Assembly: GCA_027036015.1 (NCBI GenBank)
Contig: JALVTH010000017.1
Location: 1 to 47,272 of the forward strand
Direction: 5' to 3'
From: Campylobacteraceae bacterium
GTDB lineage: Bacteria; Campylobacterota; Campylobacteria; Campylobacterales; Sulfurovaceae
Length of the DNA stretch: 47,272 nucleotides
Position numbers and translations under genes: made by a program. The notes beneath the pieces are model-generated. The model was not told where the DNA came from. It was given only the letters and a program-made list of their open reading frames with translations, and made no database searches. Shown piece by piece: positions 24,515 through 33,074 of this stretch. How positions within the stretch are numbered: position 1 is the first letter of the stretch; every line of letters begins with the position of its first letter.

Positions 24515-26416
24515 ATGGCTAATAGATTAATGTATGAAGAGTCTCCATATTTAAGGCAACATAAAGATAATCCTGTTGCTTGGTATCCATGGGGTAAAGA
24601 AGCACTTGAAGCAGCTAAAAGAGAAAATAAGCTTATTTTTTTAAGTATAGGGTATAGTAGTTGCCATTGGTGCCATGTGATGGAGAAAGAGTCTTTTGAA
24701 AATGAAAAGATAGCAAAGTTTTTAAATGAGTATTTTATTAGTATTAAAGTAGATAAAGAAGAGCGTCCAGATATTGATGCACATTTCCAAGAAATTTTTA
24801 TGAAAATGAATAAAAAGCCTGGTGGTTGGCCTCTTTCTATCTTTTTAACACCAGAGCTTATTCCAGTATATAGTGCCACATATATTCCAGATACACCACG
24901 ATATGGAATGATGGGATTTTTAGAACTGCTTGAGATTTTGCACGAAGCTTATCAAAAAGATCCAAATAAGTTGATTCAAAAGGGGCAAGAGGTATTAGAA
25001 GCTCTTAAACCAAAAAGTAAGATTGAAGCTACCAAAATAACTTCAGCTTTAATAGAAATTGCCACAAATCAAATAAAACAGGTATATGAACCCAAGTATG
25101 GTGGTTTTGGAAATGCTCCTAAGTTTCCTCACTCTTATACGCTTAATTTAGCTATGAATCTTTTTAAATTAACAAAAGATGAAGAGTTAGCAAAAATTGT
25201 AACCCATACTTTGAATAATATGCTAAAAGGTGGAATGTATGATATAGTTGATGGTGGATTTTGCAGATATAGCACTGATGAGAAATGGCTGGTGCCTCAC
25301 TTTGAAAAGATGAGTTATGATAATGCTTTGATGATTGAGGTGTTGGTTAAAGCTTATAGGCTTTTTAAAAAGGAAACTTATTTGCAAGAGGCTAAAAAGA
25401 GTGCTTCTTTTATGATTGAAAAGATGAGTAAAAATAATCTTTTCTTTAGTGCAAGTGATGCTGATAGCAATGGGGTTGAGGGAGAGTATTTTGTTTTTGA
25501 CTATAATGAGGTAAAGAGTGCTTTTGAAAAAGAGGGTTTAAGTGAAGATTTGTTACAAAAGCTTTCAATTACAATAGAGGGTAATTTTTATGGAAGCTCA
25601 CTTGTAAGAGTAAAAGATATTAGCTATTTAGAAGATGAACAAATAAAAAAAGCTCTAATAATTTTAAAAGAACTTCGCAAGAAAAAGCACTATCCATTAA
25701 TTGATAAAAAAATAATTACAGCAAATAATGCAATGATGATTTGTGCATTAAGTGTTTTAGGCAAAGAGGATAAGTTTTATTTAGAATTAGCTAAAAATAC
25801 TTTAAAAGCACTTGAAGAGAAAATGAGTAAGCAAGGAGGGCTTTATCATAGTGCTTTAATAGAGAGTGAGCCAAAAATTGAAGCCTTTTTAGAAGATTAT
25901 GCATGGCTGATTAAAGCTAACTTGAGTCTTTATGAAATAACATTAGATGAGCTCTATTTGATTCAAGCAACAAATTTAGCTAATGAGGCAATTAAGCGCT
26001 TTTATAAAAATGGGTTTTGGATAGTTGGAAATTATGAGTTTAGTAATTTTGCAAAAGATACGGATGCTTCAATTCCTTCTGCAGTTGCAATTATGGTAGA
26101 AAATTTACTTACAATTCGATCATTGGTTGAGCCAATTTATGAAAAATTTGCTTTTAAAACCTTAGAGGTAAATTCATATAACCTAATGCGTCAACCAATT
26201 TCCCGCCCAACATTAACGAATTGTGCCATCAGATGGATTAAAGATGACATTATTATTAAAGCAAAAGAAAAGCTTTTGCAAGAAATTAAAATGATTGAAT
26301 GGAACTATCCATATACACTTTTAAAAGTAAGTTTAGATGACAACTATCAAGTATGCACTAACAAAGCTTGTTTTGCTACAGCTAAAAGTAAAGATGAACT
26401 TCTTAAACTCTTATAA
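24515..26416 (+). CDS. Thioredoxin-domain / glycosidase-fold protein, YyaL (DUF255) family
   Basis: A 633-residue cytoplasmic protein of the YyaL/SPATA20 family. The N-terminal thioredoxin-like domain starts at the family signature [19 protein letters not shown] and has a CHWC motif (C50, C53) within [14 protein letters not shown]. The rest is the (alpha/alpha)6 barrel typical of the family, with [28 protein letters not shown] and [14 protein letters not shown]. Members usually run 670-700 residues, so this one is slightly short at the C-terminus. Function is not established; a thiol or sugar-epimerase-like role has been proposed. It is divergent from dsbD, another thiol-redox gene. Confidence 0.9.
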   Translation: MANRLMYEESPYLRQHKDNPVAWYPWGKEALEAAKRENKLIFLSIGYSSCHWCHVMEKESFENEKIAKFLNEYFISIKVDKEERPDIDAHFQEIFMKMNKKPGGWPLSIFLTPELIPVYSATYIPDTPRYGMMGFLELLEILHEAYQKDPNKLIQKGQEVLEALKPKSKIEATKITSALIEIATNQIKQVYEPKYGGFGNAPKFPHSYTLNLAMNLFKLTKDEELAKIVTHTLNNMLKGGMYDIVDGGFCRYSTDEKWLVPHFEKMSYDNALMIEVLVKAYRLFKKETYLQEAKKSASFMIEKMSKNNLFFSASDADSNGVEGEYFVFDYNEVKSAFEKEGLSEDLLQKLSITIEGNFYGSSLVRVKDISYLEDEQIKKALIILKELRKKKHYPLIDKKIITANNAMMICALSVLGKEDKFYLELAKNTLKALEEKMSKQGGLYHSALIESEPKIEAFLEDYAWLIKANLSLYEITLDELYLIQATNLANEAIKRFYKNGFWIVGNYEFSNFAKDTDASIPSAVAIMVENLLTIRSLVEPIYEKFAFKTLEVNSYNLMRQPISRPTLTNCAIRWIKDDIIIKAKEKLLQEIKMIEWNYPYTLLKVSLDDNYQVCTNKACFATAKSKDELLKLL

Positions 26417-26458
26417 ACTTATATTTTATGAAATTTTATTGATTAAAGTTTAAAGAAG

Positions 26459-26548
26459 TGGCGGACAGGGAGGGATTCGAACCCTCGGTGCCCTTTCGGA
26501 CACGCACCCTTAGCAGGGGTGTGGTTTCAGCCACTCACCCACCTGTCC
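26459..26548 (-). tRNA. tRNA-Ser (anticodon GCT)
   Basis: A class II tRNA with a long variable arm. The acceptor stem GGACAGG pairs with CCTGTCC, the anticodon loop is CTGCTAA with GCT (decoding AGC/AGU), the variable arm is GTGTCC-GAAA-GGGCAC, and the T loop is GGTTCGAATCC. CCA is encoded at 26461-26459. The length of 90 bases including CCA is normal. It is the only RNA gene recognised in the window. Confidence 0.96.
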
Positions 26549-26647
26549 AGTAGTTAAGTGAGCGTAATTTTACGCAATCTTTACTTAAAAATTTATTAAA
26601 AAGAGTTTTTTTTGATAAAATATAAAAAATTTTTTAAAGGCAAGAGT

Positions 26648-27829
26648 ATGGCTATTTCTTTTTTAGAAGCTCTTCAAAAGATTCAAACAATTTTACCAAC
26701 TAATAAAATCATAAAATTATCTTTAAATCAAGCCTTAGGTAAAGTTCTTGCAAAAGATATTATTGCTATTAAAAATCTTCCTTCTTTTGATAATTCGGCA
26801 ATGGATGGATATGCAATCAAGTTTAGTGAACAAAAGAATAAGTTAAAAGTAGCAGCACAAGTTTTAGCTGGTCATTTGCAAGAGCCTATTTTAAAAGAAA
26901 ATGAGTGTTATAAAATAACAACTGGAGCCAAAGTGCCAAGTGATGCAGATACAATTGTGCCTAAAGAAAATTGTTCCAAAAAAGATGGTTTTATAGTGAT
27001 TAATCAAGAGGTTAAAAAAGGCAATGCACTGCGCCAAAAAGGAGAAGAGGTTAAAAAAGGGCAATTGCTTTTACAAAAGGGTGAAATTTTAGATGCAGCA
27101 AAAATAGCTCTTTTGGCTTCGCAAGGTATTTGGGAGATAGAAGTTTTTAAACCATTAAAAATCGCAATAATAAGTAGTGGAGATGAGCTTAAAGAGCCAT
27201 GGCAAGAAGCCAAAGAGGATGAGATTTATAATATTAATGCCATCAATATTCAAATGTATCTTAAAAAAATGGGATTTGAGAGTGAGTATATTGGGCACTT
27301 AAAAGATAATTTAGAGGAAGCTATTGCAACAATTGCAAGTTTAAAAGAGTATGATGTAATTATTAGCAGTGGTGGAGTGAGTTTAGGGGAAGCTGACTTT
27401 ACCAAAAAAGCCTTTTTAGCTAATGGAATGAAAGAGCTTTTTCATGGGGTTAGAATAAAACCAGGGCATCCAATTATGCTTGGTGTAATGGATAATACTT
27501 TAGTTATTGCTTTGCCTGGTAATCCGCTTGCAGCAATTATTACTTTTTTGTTATTGGGACAAATGGCACTTTTTCAAAAACAGGGTGCCAAGTTTACACT
27601 ACCTTTGCAAAAGGTAAAAAGTGCAGTTTCGCTTCAATTAAAAGGAGGGAGAGTTAATACAATATTAGGAAATTTTCAAAATGGCTTTTTTTATCCTTAT
27701 AAAAATAATAAGTATGGCTCTGGAATGATAATGCCACTTGTTAAAAGTAATTTTTTAGCAATTATTGATGAGGGTATTTATGAGATTAAAAAAAATCAAG
27801 AGATTGAAGGAATTTTTCTTTGTTCATAG
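26648..27829 (+). CDS. moeA: Molybdopterin molybdenumtransferase MoeA
   Basis: MoeA inserts molybdate into adenylylated molybdopterin, the last step of molybdenum cofactor synthesis. The 393-residue product has the family motifs in order: SAMDGYAI, TTGAKVPSDADTIVPKEN, SSGDEL, SSGGVSLGEADF and ALPGNPLAAI, then the C-terminal domain IV. The ATG at 26648 is preferred over an in-frame ATG 36 bases earlier, because AAAGG lies seven bases before it and the protein then starts at the usual place. It is convergent with sdhE through a shared hairpin. No other molybdopterin gene is nearby. Confidence 0.94.
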   Translation: MAISFLEALQKIQTILPTNKIIKLSLNQALGKVLAKDIIAIKNLPSFDNSAMDGYAIKFSEQKNKLKVAAQVLAGHLQEPILKENECYKITTGAKVPSDADTIVPKENCSKKDGFIVINQEVKKGNALRQKGEEVKKGQLLLQKGEILDAAKIALLASQGIWEIEVFKPLKIAIISSGDELKEPWQEAKEDEIYNINAINIQMYLKKMGFESEYIGHLKDNLEEAIATIASLKEYDVIISSGGVSLGEADFTKKAFLANGMKELFHGVRIKPGHPIMLGVMDNTLVIALPGNPLAAIITFLLLGQMALFQKQGAKFTLPLQKVKSAVSLQLKGGRVNTILGNFQNGFFYPYKNNKYGSGMIMPLVKSNFLAIIDEGIYEIKKNQEIEGIFLCS

Positions 27830-27843
27830 CCCAAGGGGCTATG
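27825..27843. terminator. Shared hairpin at the moeA / sdhE junction
   Basis: CATAGCCC (27825-27832), loop AAG, GGGCTATG (27836-27843): a perfect eight-base-pair stem. The TAG stop of moeA (27827-27829) is in the left arm and the TAG stop of sdhE (27841-27839) is in the right arm. No U-tract follows on either strand. Confidence 0.75.
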
Positions 27844-28804
27844 CATAAAGGTGTGTTGCTTTTGTAACGTTTCTTTTTAAGCCAATTTCTTCTAAGCTGC
27901 ATCCAAGTGCAAGTGCCATAAGTTGTGGGAGGTGAAGAACTGGAAGTTCAATATCTCTTCCAAGTTGTTTACCAGCACTTTCTTGTTTTAAATCTAAATT
28001 TAATTGACAAAGAGGACATGGTGTAACCATTACATCTGCTCCATTATCCATAGCTTCAGTTAAAGCTGTTCCACTTAGGGCATTACTTGTTTTTGGTGCT
28101 TGCAAATCTACATGGAAACCACAACATTTATTTTTGCTTTCATAATCAACACTATTTCCTTCTAATGCTTCAATTAATCTATCTAAAGAAGTTGGATTGT
28201 ATGGGTTTTCATGTGTATATTTTTCCATAAACTCTTCAGTCGTAAAGCTTTCATATCCTCCACCATCTTCGACACCAAGTTCAATTGGAAGTGGCTTATT
28301 GTGTTTATGGTGTAAGTGGCTTGGGCGAATATTGTGGCAACCATAAAATGGTGCTACATTTAAATGGCTAAGAGGGCGAACCACTTTTTCTCTAATTTTA
28401 TCTAAACCATAATCATCAATTAAAGCATATAAAAAGTGTCTAACAGAAACTGTTCCTTTATATTCAAGTCCAACTTCTTTTAGTTTTTCATTCACTTTTG
28501 CTTTTAACTCTGGATCACTATCAAGGCGCTCTTTTGTCATAACAGTATTGATTTGACAAGTGTTACATATTGTAACCATAGGAAGTCCAAGCTTTTCTGC
28601 ATAACAAATATTTCTAGCATTAAGCACCAAGCTTAAAAAGTCATCAAAGTCTTGTAAATGGCTTGCCCCACAACAGCTTGCTTCATCAAGTAAAACAAGC
28701 TCAATACCAAGCTTGTTAGCAACAGCCATAGTTGAAGACAAAAGTTCTGGAGTTGATTCTCTTGCCGTACATCCTGTATATAATGCATATTTTAATTTAC
28801 TCAT
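27839..28804 (-). CDS. sdhE: Class E succinate/fumarate oxidoreductase, cysteine-rich subunit E
   Basis: The membrane-associated electron-transfer subunit of a class E complex (called SdhE, SdhC or MfrE in different organisms). The 321 residues contain two CCG domains of the heterodisulfide-reductase-subunit-B type: TGC...ASCCGASH...CNTC in the first half and YGCHN...NKCCGFHV...CPLC in the second. These bind an unusual iron-sulfur cluster and zinc and pass electrons to or from menaquinone. There are no transmembrane helices, as expected for this class. It is ten bases downstream of sdhB and is the last gene of the operon. The name should not be confused with the FAD-assembly factor SdhE. Confidence 0.92.
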   Translation of the reverse strand: MSKLKYALYTGCTARESTPELLSSTMAVANKLGIELVLLDEASCCGASHLQDFDDFLSLVLNARNICYAEKLGLPMVTICNTCQINTVMTKERLDSDPELKAKVNEKLKEVGLEYKGTVSVRHFLYALIDDYGLDKIREKVVRPLSHLNVAPFYGCHNIRPSHLHHKHNKPLPIELGVEDGGGYESFTTEEFMEKYTHENPYNPTSLDRLIEALEGNSVDYESKNKCCGFHVDLQAPKTSNALSGTALTEAMDNGADVMVTPCPLCQLNLDLKQESAGKQLGRDIELPVLHLPQLMALALGCSLEEIGLKRNVTKATHLYA

Positions 28805-28814
28805 ATTATCTTCC

Positions 28815-29798
28815 TTACAGTTGGTTTGTTTGTGAAATATCTATTAGTTTTTTAATTTCATCTAAATTTTTACTTCTTGGCATTTTTTTCTTAAAGATAT
28901 CAAATGGATGAACTTTTCCAGCTTTAATCATTTTAAGTGCTTCGCTTAAGTGTTTCACCACGCCAAGCCCTTCAGAATAAAGCACAATATCTTGCTCATC
29001 TAAATAACCAAATTTTTTGATTGAGCGCACAAAGCCCTCAGCATGTTTTGTGGCAACGTTTCGTTTTGCAACACCTTTTTCAAATTGCAAGTTGTGTAGT
29101 TTTGTAATTTTTTCAATTGGATTAACATCTTTAGGACAAGCCTCTGCACACTCAAAACATTTTACACAATCCCAAACACCGCTTCCAAGCTCAGCTGTAA
29201 TTTCTAAACGCTCTCTTCCAGCATTATCGCGTGGATCAACTGTAAAGCGATAAGCTGCTGCAAATGCTGCTGGTCCAAGATAATCTTCGTTTACTTCAAT
29301 AACAGGGCAGGCATAATGACAACTTCCACATTGAATACAATAATCAGCATCCAAGAAGTTTTCTACTTGCTCTTTACTCATAATTGTTTCGCTTTTTGGA
29401 TGCGGATCAACCTCTGTTTCTACATATGGTTTAATTGCTGCATGTTTTTCCCAGAAGTCACCTTTATCAATAATCATATCTTTAATAGCACGTTTTTTGC
29501 TTTGTGGCTCAAACACAAGTTCATCACCAAAAAGTTCAACAAGCTCCATTGCATTTTGTTTGCAAGAGAGCGTTGCTCTTCCATTAACTTTAATACCACA
29601 TGCCCCACAAATTCCGTGGCGGCAGCTTCTTCTATAAGAAAAAGAGCCATCATGCTCCCATTTAATGCGGTTTAATAAATCTAAAATAAGCTCATCTTTT
29701 CCAATTTCCATCTCATATGTTTTATAAGTTGGTAGGTAATCTGTTTCTGCATTGAAACGAAATACTTTTAAAGTTACTTTTCTTTTTGCTTCACTCAT
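28815..29798 (-). CDS. sdhB: Class E succinate/fumarate oxidoreductase, iron-sulfur subunit B
   Basis: The iron-sulfur subunit that connects the flavoprotein to subunit E. In 327 residues the N-terminal ferredoxin domain binds [2Fe-2S] through SCRHGICGACG and LSCKQ. The C-terminal domain has CIQCGSCHYACP and CVKCFECAEACPKDVNP. The last motif keeps the second cysteine (CxxCxxCxxxCP) where ordinary succinate dehydrogenases have a non-cysteine and a [3Fe-4S] centre, so a second [4Fe-4S] is expected, as in other class E enzymes. The ATG at 29798 is preferred over an earlier ATG inside sdhA because AAGGA lies at the correct distance. It lies 13 bases behind sdhA. Confidence 0.93.
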   Translation of the reverse strand: MSEAKRKVTLKVFRFNAETDYLPTYKTYEMEIGKDELILDLLNRIKWEHDGSFSYRRSCRHGICGACGIKVNGRATLSCKQNAMELVELFGDELVFEPQSKKRAIKDMIIDKGDFWEKHAAIKPYVETEVDPHPKSETIMSKEQVENFLDADYCIQCGSCHYACPVIEVNEDYLGPAAFAAAYRFTVDPRDNAGRERLEITAELGSGVWDCVKCFECAEACPKDVNPIEKITKLHNLQFEKGVAKRNVATKHAEGFVRSIKKFGYLDEQDIVLYSEGLGVVKHLSEALKMIKAGKVHPFDIFKKKMPRSKNLDEIKKLIDISQTNQL

Positions 29799-29811
29799 CT
29801 TGAGATCCTTC

Positions 29812-31539
29812 TTAATATTTTCTTTCTTGTGGCTCAAATTTTGTAATTACAACATCGCCATATTCGATGTCAAGCTCAAATTTACCATTATCCTTAAATT
29901 TTGCATATGTATGCTTTAAGAAGTTTTCATCATCTCTTTGTGGATAATCTTCTCTATAGTGTGCTCCACGGCTCTCTTTTCTAGCAAGTGCACCTTCTAC
30001 AATAAAGAGAGAATAATCAATCATATGTCCAAGCTCAATTGCTTCTTGCAAGTCAGTATTATAAGTGCTTGATTTGTCATCAATTCTAATGTGTTTGTAT
30101 CTCTCATGCAACTCTTGAAGTTTTTCTTTTTGACGAAGGAGTGATTCCTCGGTTCTAAAGACTCCAGCGTCCATCATCATTGATTCTTGCAACTCATTTC
30201 TAAGTTTGGCAACTCTTTCGTTTCCATTATTAGTTTTTACCCAATTATATTCAGCAATCATTCGCTCAGCATCTTTTTTCGTAGCTGGCTCTAAGTCAAT
30301 GTTACCAATGTCTTCAAGCATTGATTTTCCTGCAACTCTACCAAAAAAGAGGGCTTCAAGAAGTGAGTTTGCTCCAAGGCGGTTTGCACCATGAACACTC
30401 ACACAGCTACATTCACCTGCAGCATAAAGTCCTTCTACAAGTTCAGTTGGACTCTTTTTCACTTGTGTTCTAATATTTACTGGAATTCCACCCATTGAAT
30501 AGTGTGCAGTTGCTGCAATCATAATTGGCTCTTTAAGCATATCTTGCCCAAGGAATGTGATTGCAAGATCTCTTAATTCTGGTAGTTTAGTCAAGATTGT
30601 CTCTTTTGGTAGATGCGTTAAATCGATATAAACTGCATCTTTGTTTGGTCCAACACCTCTTCCTTGTCTTATCTCTTCCATAATAGCGCGGCTAACAACA
30701 TCACGAGAAGCAAGCTCCATTGCATTTGGAGCGTAGCGTTTCATAAAACGCTCACCCTCAGAGTTAAAAAGACGTCCACCTTCGCCACGAGCAGCTTCTG
30801 AAATTAAAATACCACTTCCTCCAAGTCCACTTGGATGGAATTGCACAAACTCCATATCTTCAAGTGGAAGGCCGCGTCTTGCAAAAATAGAAAGAGCATC
30901 ACCCGTATTTGCATGAGCATTTGAATTTACTTTAAATGCTCTTCCATAACCACCTGTTGCAAACATTGTAACTTTTGCATTAAAAATTGCTGGTTGAGAG
31001 TTTCTAATATTAAATGCAGCTACACCTTTTGCTTTGCCATTTTCATATAATATATCGGCACAATACCACTCATCAAAAACTTCAATTCCAGCACGATATG
31101 CTTGCTCGTAAATAGTTTGAAGCAAAGTTAAACCAGTTCTATCTGCAGCAAAGCAAGCTCTTGGTTTGCTTTGTCCTCCAAATGGACGGCGAGCAATTTT
31201 ACCTTGGTCATCTCTTGAAAAGATTGCCCCCATTCGCTCAGCCCAGCGAATTGTCTCAGGAGCATTGGAACACATTAATTCAATTGCATCTTGATCTCCA
31301 AGATAATCACTTCCTTTTACAGTATCAAATTCATGAAGCTCAGTTGAATCGTCTTCTCCTAAGGCTGCATTAATTCCACCTTGTGCAGCACCAGAGTGGC
31401 TTCTTAATGGATGAAGTTTTGTAATTACTGCTACTTTTTTTCCTGCTTCTTTGAGTTCTTTTGCAGCTGCAAGACCAGCAAGTCCTGCACCTACGATTAC
31501 GGCGTCATATTCATAAATTTTTACGTCATCTATTCGCAT
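29812..31539 (-). CDS. sdhA: Class E succinate/fumarate oxidoreductase, flavoprotein subunit A (no Tat signal)
   Basis: The FAD subunit that interconverts succinate and fumarate. In 575 residues the Rossmann motif [11 protein letters not shown] is at 16-26, His48 in [10 protein letters not shown] is the predicted covalent FAD attachment, QFHPSGL and the [12 protein letters not shown] segment line the dicarboxylate site, and [15 protein letters not shown] closes the FAD domain. The N-terminus begins [16 protein letters not shown] with no twin-arginine signal, and a TAG stop lies immediately before the ATG, so none was missed. The complex should therefore face the cytoplasm, unlike the periplasmic MfrA of Wolinella and Campylobacter. 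It heads the sdhABE operon, with a TATAAT at 31576-31571. Confidence 0.94.
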   Translation of the reverse strand: MRIDDVKIYEYDAVIVGAGLAGLAAAKELKEAGKKVAVITKLHPLRSHSGAAQGGINAALGEDDSTELHEFDTVKGSDYLGDQDAIELMCSNAPETIRWAERMGAIFSRDDQGKIARRPFGGQSKPRACFAADRTGLTLLQTIYEQAYRAGIEVFDEWYCADILYENGKAKGVAAFNIRNSQPAIFNAKVTMFATGGYGRAFKVNSNAHANTGDALSIFARRGLPLEDMEFVQFHPSGLGGSGILISEAARGEGGRLFNSEGERFMKRYAPNAMELASRDVVSRAIMEEIRQGRGVGPNKDAVYIDLTHLPKETILTKLPELRDLAITFLGQDMLKEPIMIAATAHYSMGGIPVNIRTQVKKSPTELVEGLYAAGECSCVSVHGANRLGANSLLEALFFGRVAGKSMLEDIGNIDLEPATKKDAERMIAEYNWVKTNNGNERVAKLRNELQESMMMDAGVFRTEESLLRQKEKLQELHERYKHIRIDDKSSTYNTDLQEAIELGHMIDYSLFIVEGALARKESRGAHYREDYPQRDDENFLKHTYAKFKDNGKFELDIEYGDVVITKFEPQERKY

Positions 31540-31570
31540 CTAATTAACCCCTATCTAAGAATTTTTCTTA

Positions 31571-31576
31571 ATTATA
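31571..31576 (-). promoter_or_regulatory. -10 box of sdhABE
   Basis: TATAAT on the minus strand, about 32 bases before the sdhA start; AGGGG serves as ribosome site. Confidence 0.6.
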
Positions 31577-31643
31577 GTAAGATTGTTATATAAGTTTGAT
31601 TAATAATTCTTAATAATCTTTTAGTTTTTTTCTTTCTCGTGTG

Positions 31644-31658
31644 AAAATGTTACATTTT
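31644..31658. promoter_or_regulatory. Palindrome between sdhA and thiL
   Basis: AAAATGT-T-ACATTTT, a perfect 7+1+7 palindrome in the 184-base divergent intergenic region, 33 bases upstream of the thiL -10 box and about 70 upstream of the sdhA -10 box. It could be a dimeric regulator site; which regulator is unknown. Confidence 0.3.
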
Positions 31659-31690
31659 TTCATAATTAATTATTTTTTAAAAAGAGTAGC

Positions 31691-31696
31691 TATAAT
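31691..31696 (+). promoter_or_regulatory. -10 box of thiL
   Basis: TATAAT preceded by AGC on the plus strand, followed by AAGGA and the ATG at 31724. Confidence 0.6.
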
Positions 31697-31723
31697 AAAA
31701 ATATATTTTACTAAGGAAAAACG

Positions 31724-32539
31724 ATGGATTTAGAAGAGTTTTGGATAGATTATTTAAAAAGTCCGTATATTGGCGACGATGGGGCTATAATAGGGGATTT
31801 GGTGCTTGCTATGGATAGTTTTTTTGAAGGGACGCATTTTAAAAAAGAGTGGATGAGTGCCAAAGAGATTGCCAAAAAAGCTTTTTTAGTAAATTATTCC
31901 GATTTAGTGGCAATGAATGCAAAACCTCACTATATGTTACTTGCAATTTCTTTTCCAAAAGAAACATCTAAAGAGTATTTAAGAGAGCTTGGTAACACTT
32001 TTAAAGAGTTAGCAAAGCATTATGATATTAAAATTATTGGAGGTGATACGATTGGTAGCACTTTATTAACGATAACTATTACTATGATTGGAAAAAGTGA
32101 AAATCCTTTAAAAAGAGTAGTAAAAGAGGGTGATTTATTAGCCTTTACGGGTGATCTTGGAAGTGTGAAAAGAGATTTGGAAAAACTTTTTAATGGTGAG
32201 AAGGTAGAGAAAAACTCTAAATTTTTTGAACCAATTATTAGAGAAAAGTTTGTTTTTACAGCAGCACCTTATTTAAGAGGTGGAATGGATATTAGTGATG
32301 GTTTGTATTGTGATTGTAATAAATTGTTACAAGAAAATGGGCTTTTTCTTCAAGAGCTTAAAGTTATACCTCCAGAGATTGGATTTAGTGGTGAAGAGTA
32401 TGAAATGCTTATAGCAATTGAACCAAAAAATCTTAAAAAGGTGCAATCAATTGCTAAATTAACCAATACTCCATTAACAATTTTTGCTAAAGCAGCAAGT
32501 AGGGGTGAGTATTATCCTTGCAAATCGCACCACTTTTAA
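31724..32539 (+). CDS. thiL: Thiamine-monophosphate kinase ThiL
   Basis: ThiL phosphorylates thiamine monophosphate to the active diphosphate cofactor. The 271-residue protein has the PurM/ThiL motifs: IGDDGAIIG near residue 16, AMDSFFEGTHF, VNYSDLVAMNAKP, GGDTIGS, FTGDLG and GGMDISDGL. It is shorter than the usual 310-330 residues, mainly at the N-terminus and C-terminus, a compact form I would expect in Campylobacterota. AAGGA precedes ATG 31724. The OsmC gene follows on the same strand after 36 bases but has its own -10 box. Confidence 0.92.
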   Translation: MDLEEFWIDYLKSPYIGDDGAIIGDLVLAMDSFFEGTHFKKEWMSAKEIAKKAFLVNYSDLVAMNAKPHYMLLAISFPKETSKEYLRELGNTFKELAKHYDIKIIGGDTIGSTLLTITITMIGKSENPLKRVVKEGDLLAFTGDLGSVKRDLEKLFNGEKVEKNSKFFEPIIREKFVFTAAPYLRGGMDISDGLYCDCNKLLQENGLFLQELKVIPPEIGFSGEEYEMLIAIEPKNLKKVQSIAKLTNTPLTIFAKAASRGEYYPCKSHHF

Positions 32540-32549
32540 CTTAATTTTG

Positions 32550-32555
32550 TACAAT
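32550..32555 (+). promoter_or_regulatory. -10 box of the OsmC-family gene
   Basis: TACAAT preceded by TTG in the short gap after thiL, about 20 bases before the preferred start codon. Confidence 0.4.
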
Positions 32556-32575
32556 TTCAAGAAAAAAGGATGGAG

Positions 32576-33052
32576 ATGGAAGTAAAGTTAGAGTATTTAG
32601 GTGATAAAAAATTTGAAGCAAAAACAAGTAAATCATCTTTTATTTTAGATTGTAAAGAGATTACACCAGTTGAATATTTTGCAAGTGGAATGATTGGCTG
32701 CACGGGAATAGATTTAGTTATGTTTGCTCAAAAAGATGGATATGAAGTAAGAGATTATAGTGTCAAAGCTGAGATTGTAAGAAACGAAGGAGTGCCTTAT
32801 AAATTTAATGAAGTGCATATTATTTATAATTTTAAGGGAGATTTTGAAGAGATAAAAGCAAAACGATACATTTTAGCCTCTTTAGAGAGTTATTGTACAA
32901 CTGTAAATTCTATTCGAGATGGTGTAAAAGTTTTTTACACAATTATTTATAACGATAAAACAATAGCCAATAAAGAAGCCATATTTTCTGGATATTCACA
33001 AAATAAAGAAGCTGTTATTGAAGATGGTTTTGGTGGGGCATGCTGTTCATAG
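32576..33052 (+). CDS. OsmC/Ohr-family protein
   Basis: A 158-residue member of the OsmC superfamily, whose studied members reduce organic peroxides with a cysteine pair. The two conserved cysteines are visible: C42 in GMIGCTGIDL and C107 in LESYCTTVNSI. The sequence is of the YhfA/OsmC-like branch and not typical Ohr, so the substrate is open. The C-terminus ends GGACCS, an extra vicinal cysteine pair. The ATG at 32576 is preferred over 32570 because the AAGGA ribosome site would abut the earlier one. It is convergent with the Ppx/GppA gene through a shared hairpin. Confidence 0.88.
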   Translation: MEVKLEYLGDKKFEAKTSKSSFILDCKEITPVEYFASGMIGCTGIDLVMFAQKDGYEVRDYSVKAEIVRNEGVPYKFNEVHIIYNFKGDFEEIKAKRYILASLESYCTTVNSIRDGVKVFYTIIYNDKTIANKEAIFSGYSQNKEAVIEDGFGGACCS

Positions 33053-33074
33053 GCAAAAGCTTTAGCTTTTGTCT
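33051..33074. terminator. Shared hairpin at the OsmC / Ppx-GppA junction
   Basis: AGGCAAAAGC (33051-33060), loop TTTA, GCTTTTGTCT (33065-33074): ten pairs with one G.U. The OsmC stop (33050-33052) runs into the left arm and the opposing stop (33064-33062) is the loop. No U-tract follows on either strand. Confidence 0.65.

Noticed and set aside
26414-26452. Possible hairpin between the YyaL-type gene and tRNA-Ser
   Set aside because: Only seven AT-rich pairs with a 25-base loop; too weak to call a terminator or to add to the convergent-junction set.
29316-29675. 119-codon plus-strand ORF opposite sdhB
   Set aside because: It is a mirror frame of a well-conserved gene, with no ribosome site and atypical composition (Phe, Cys and Thr rich).
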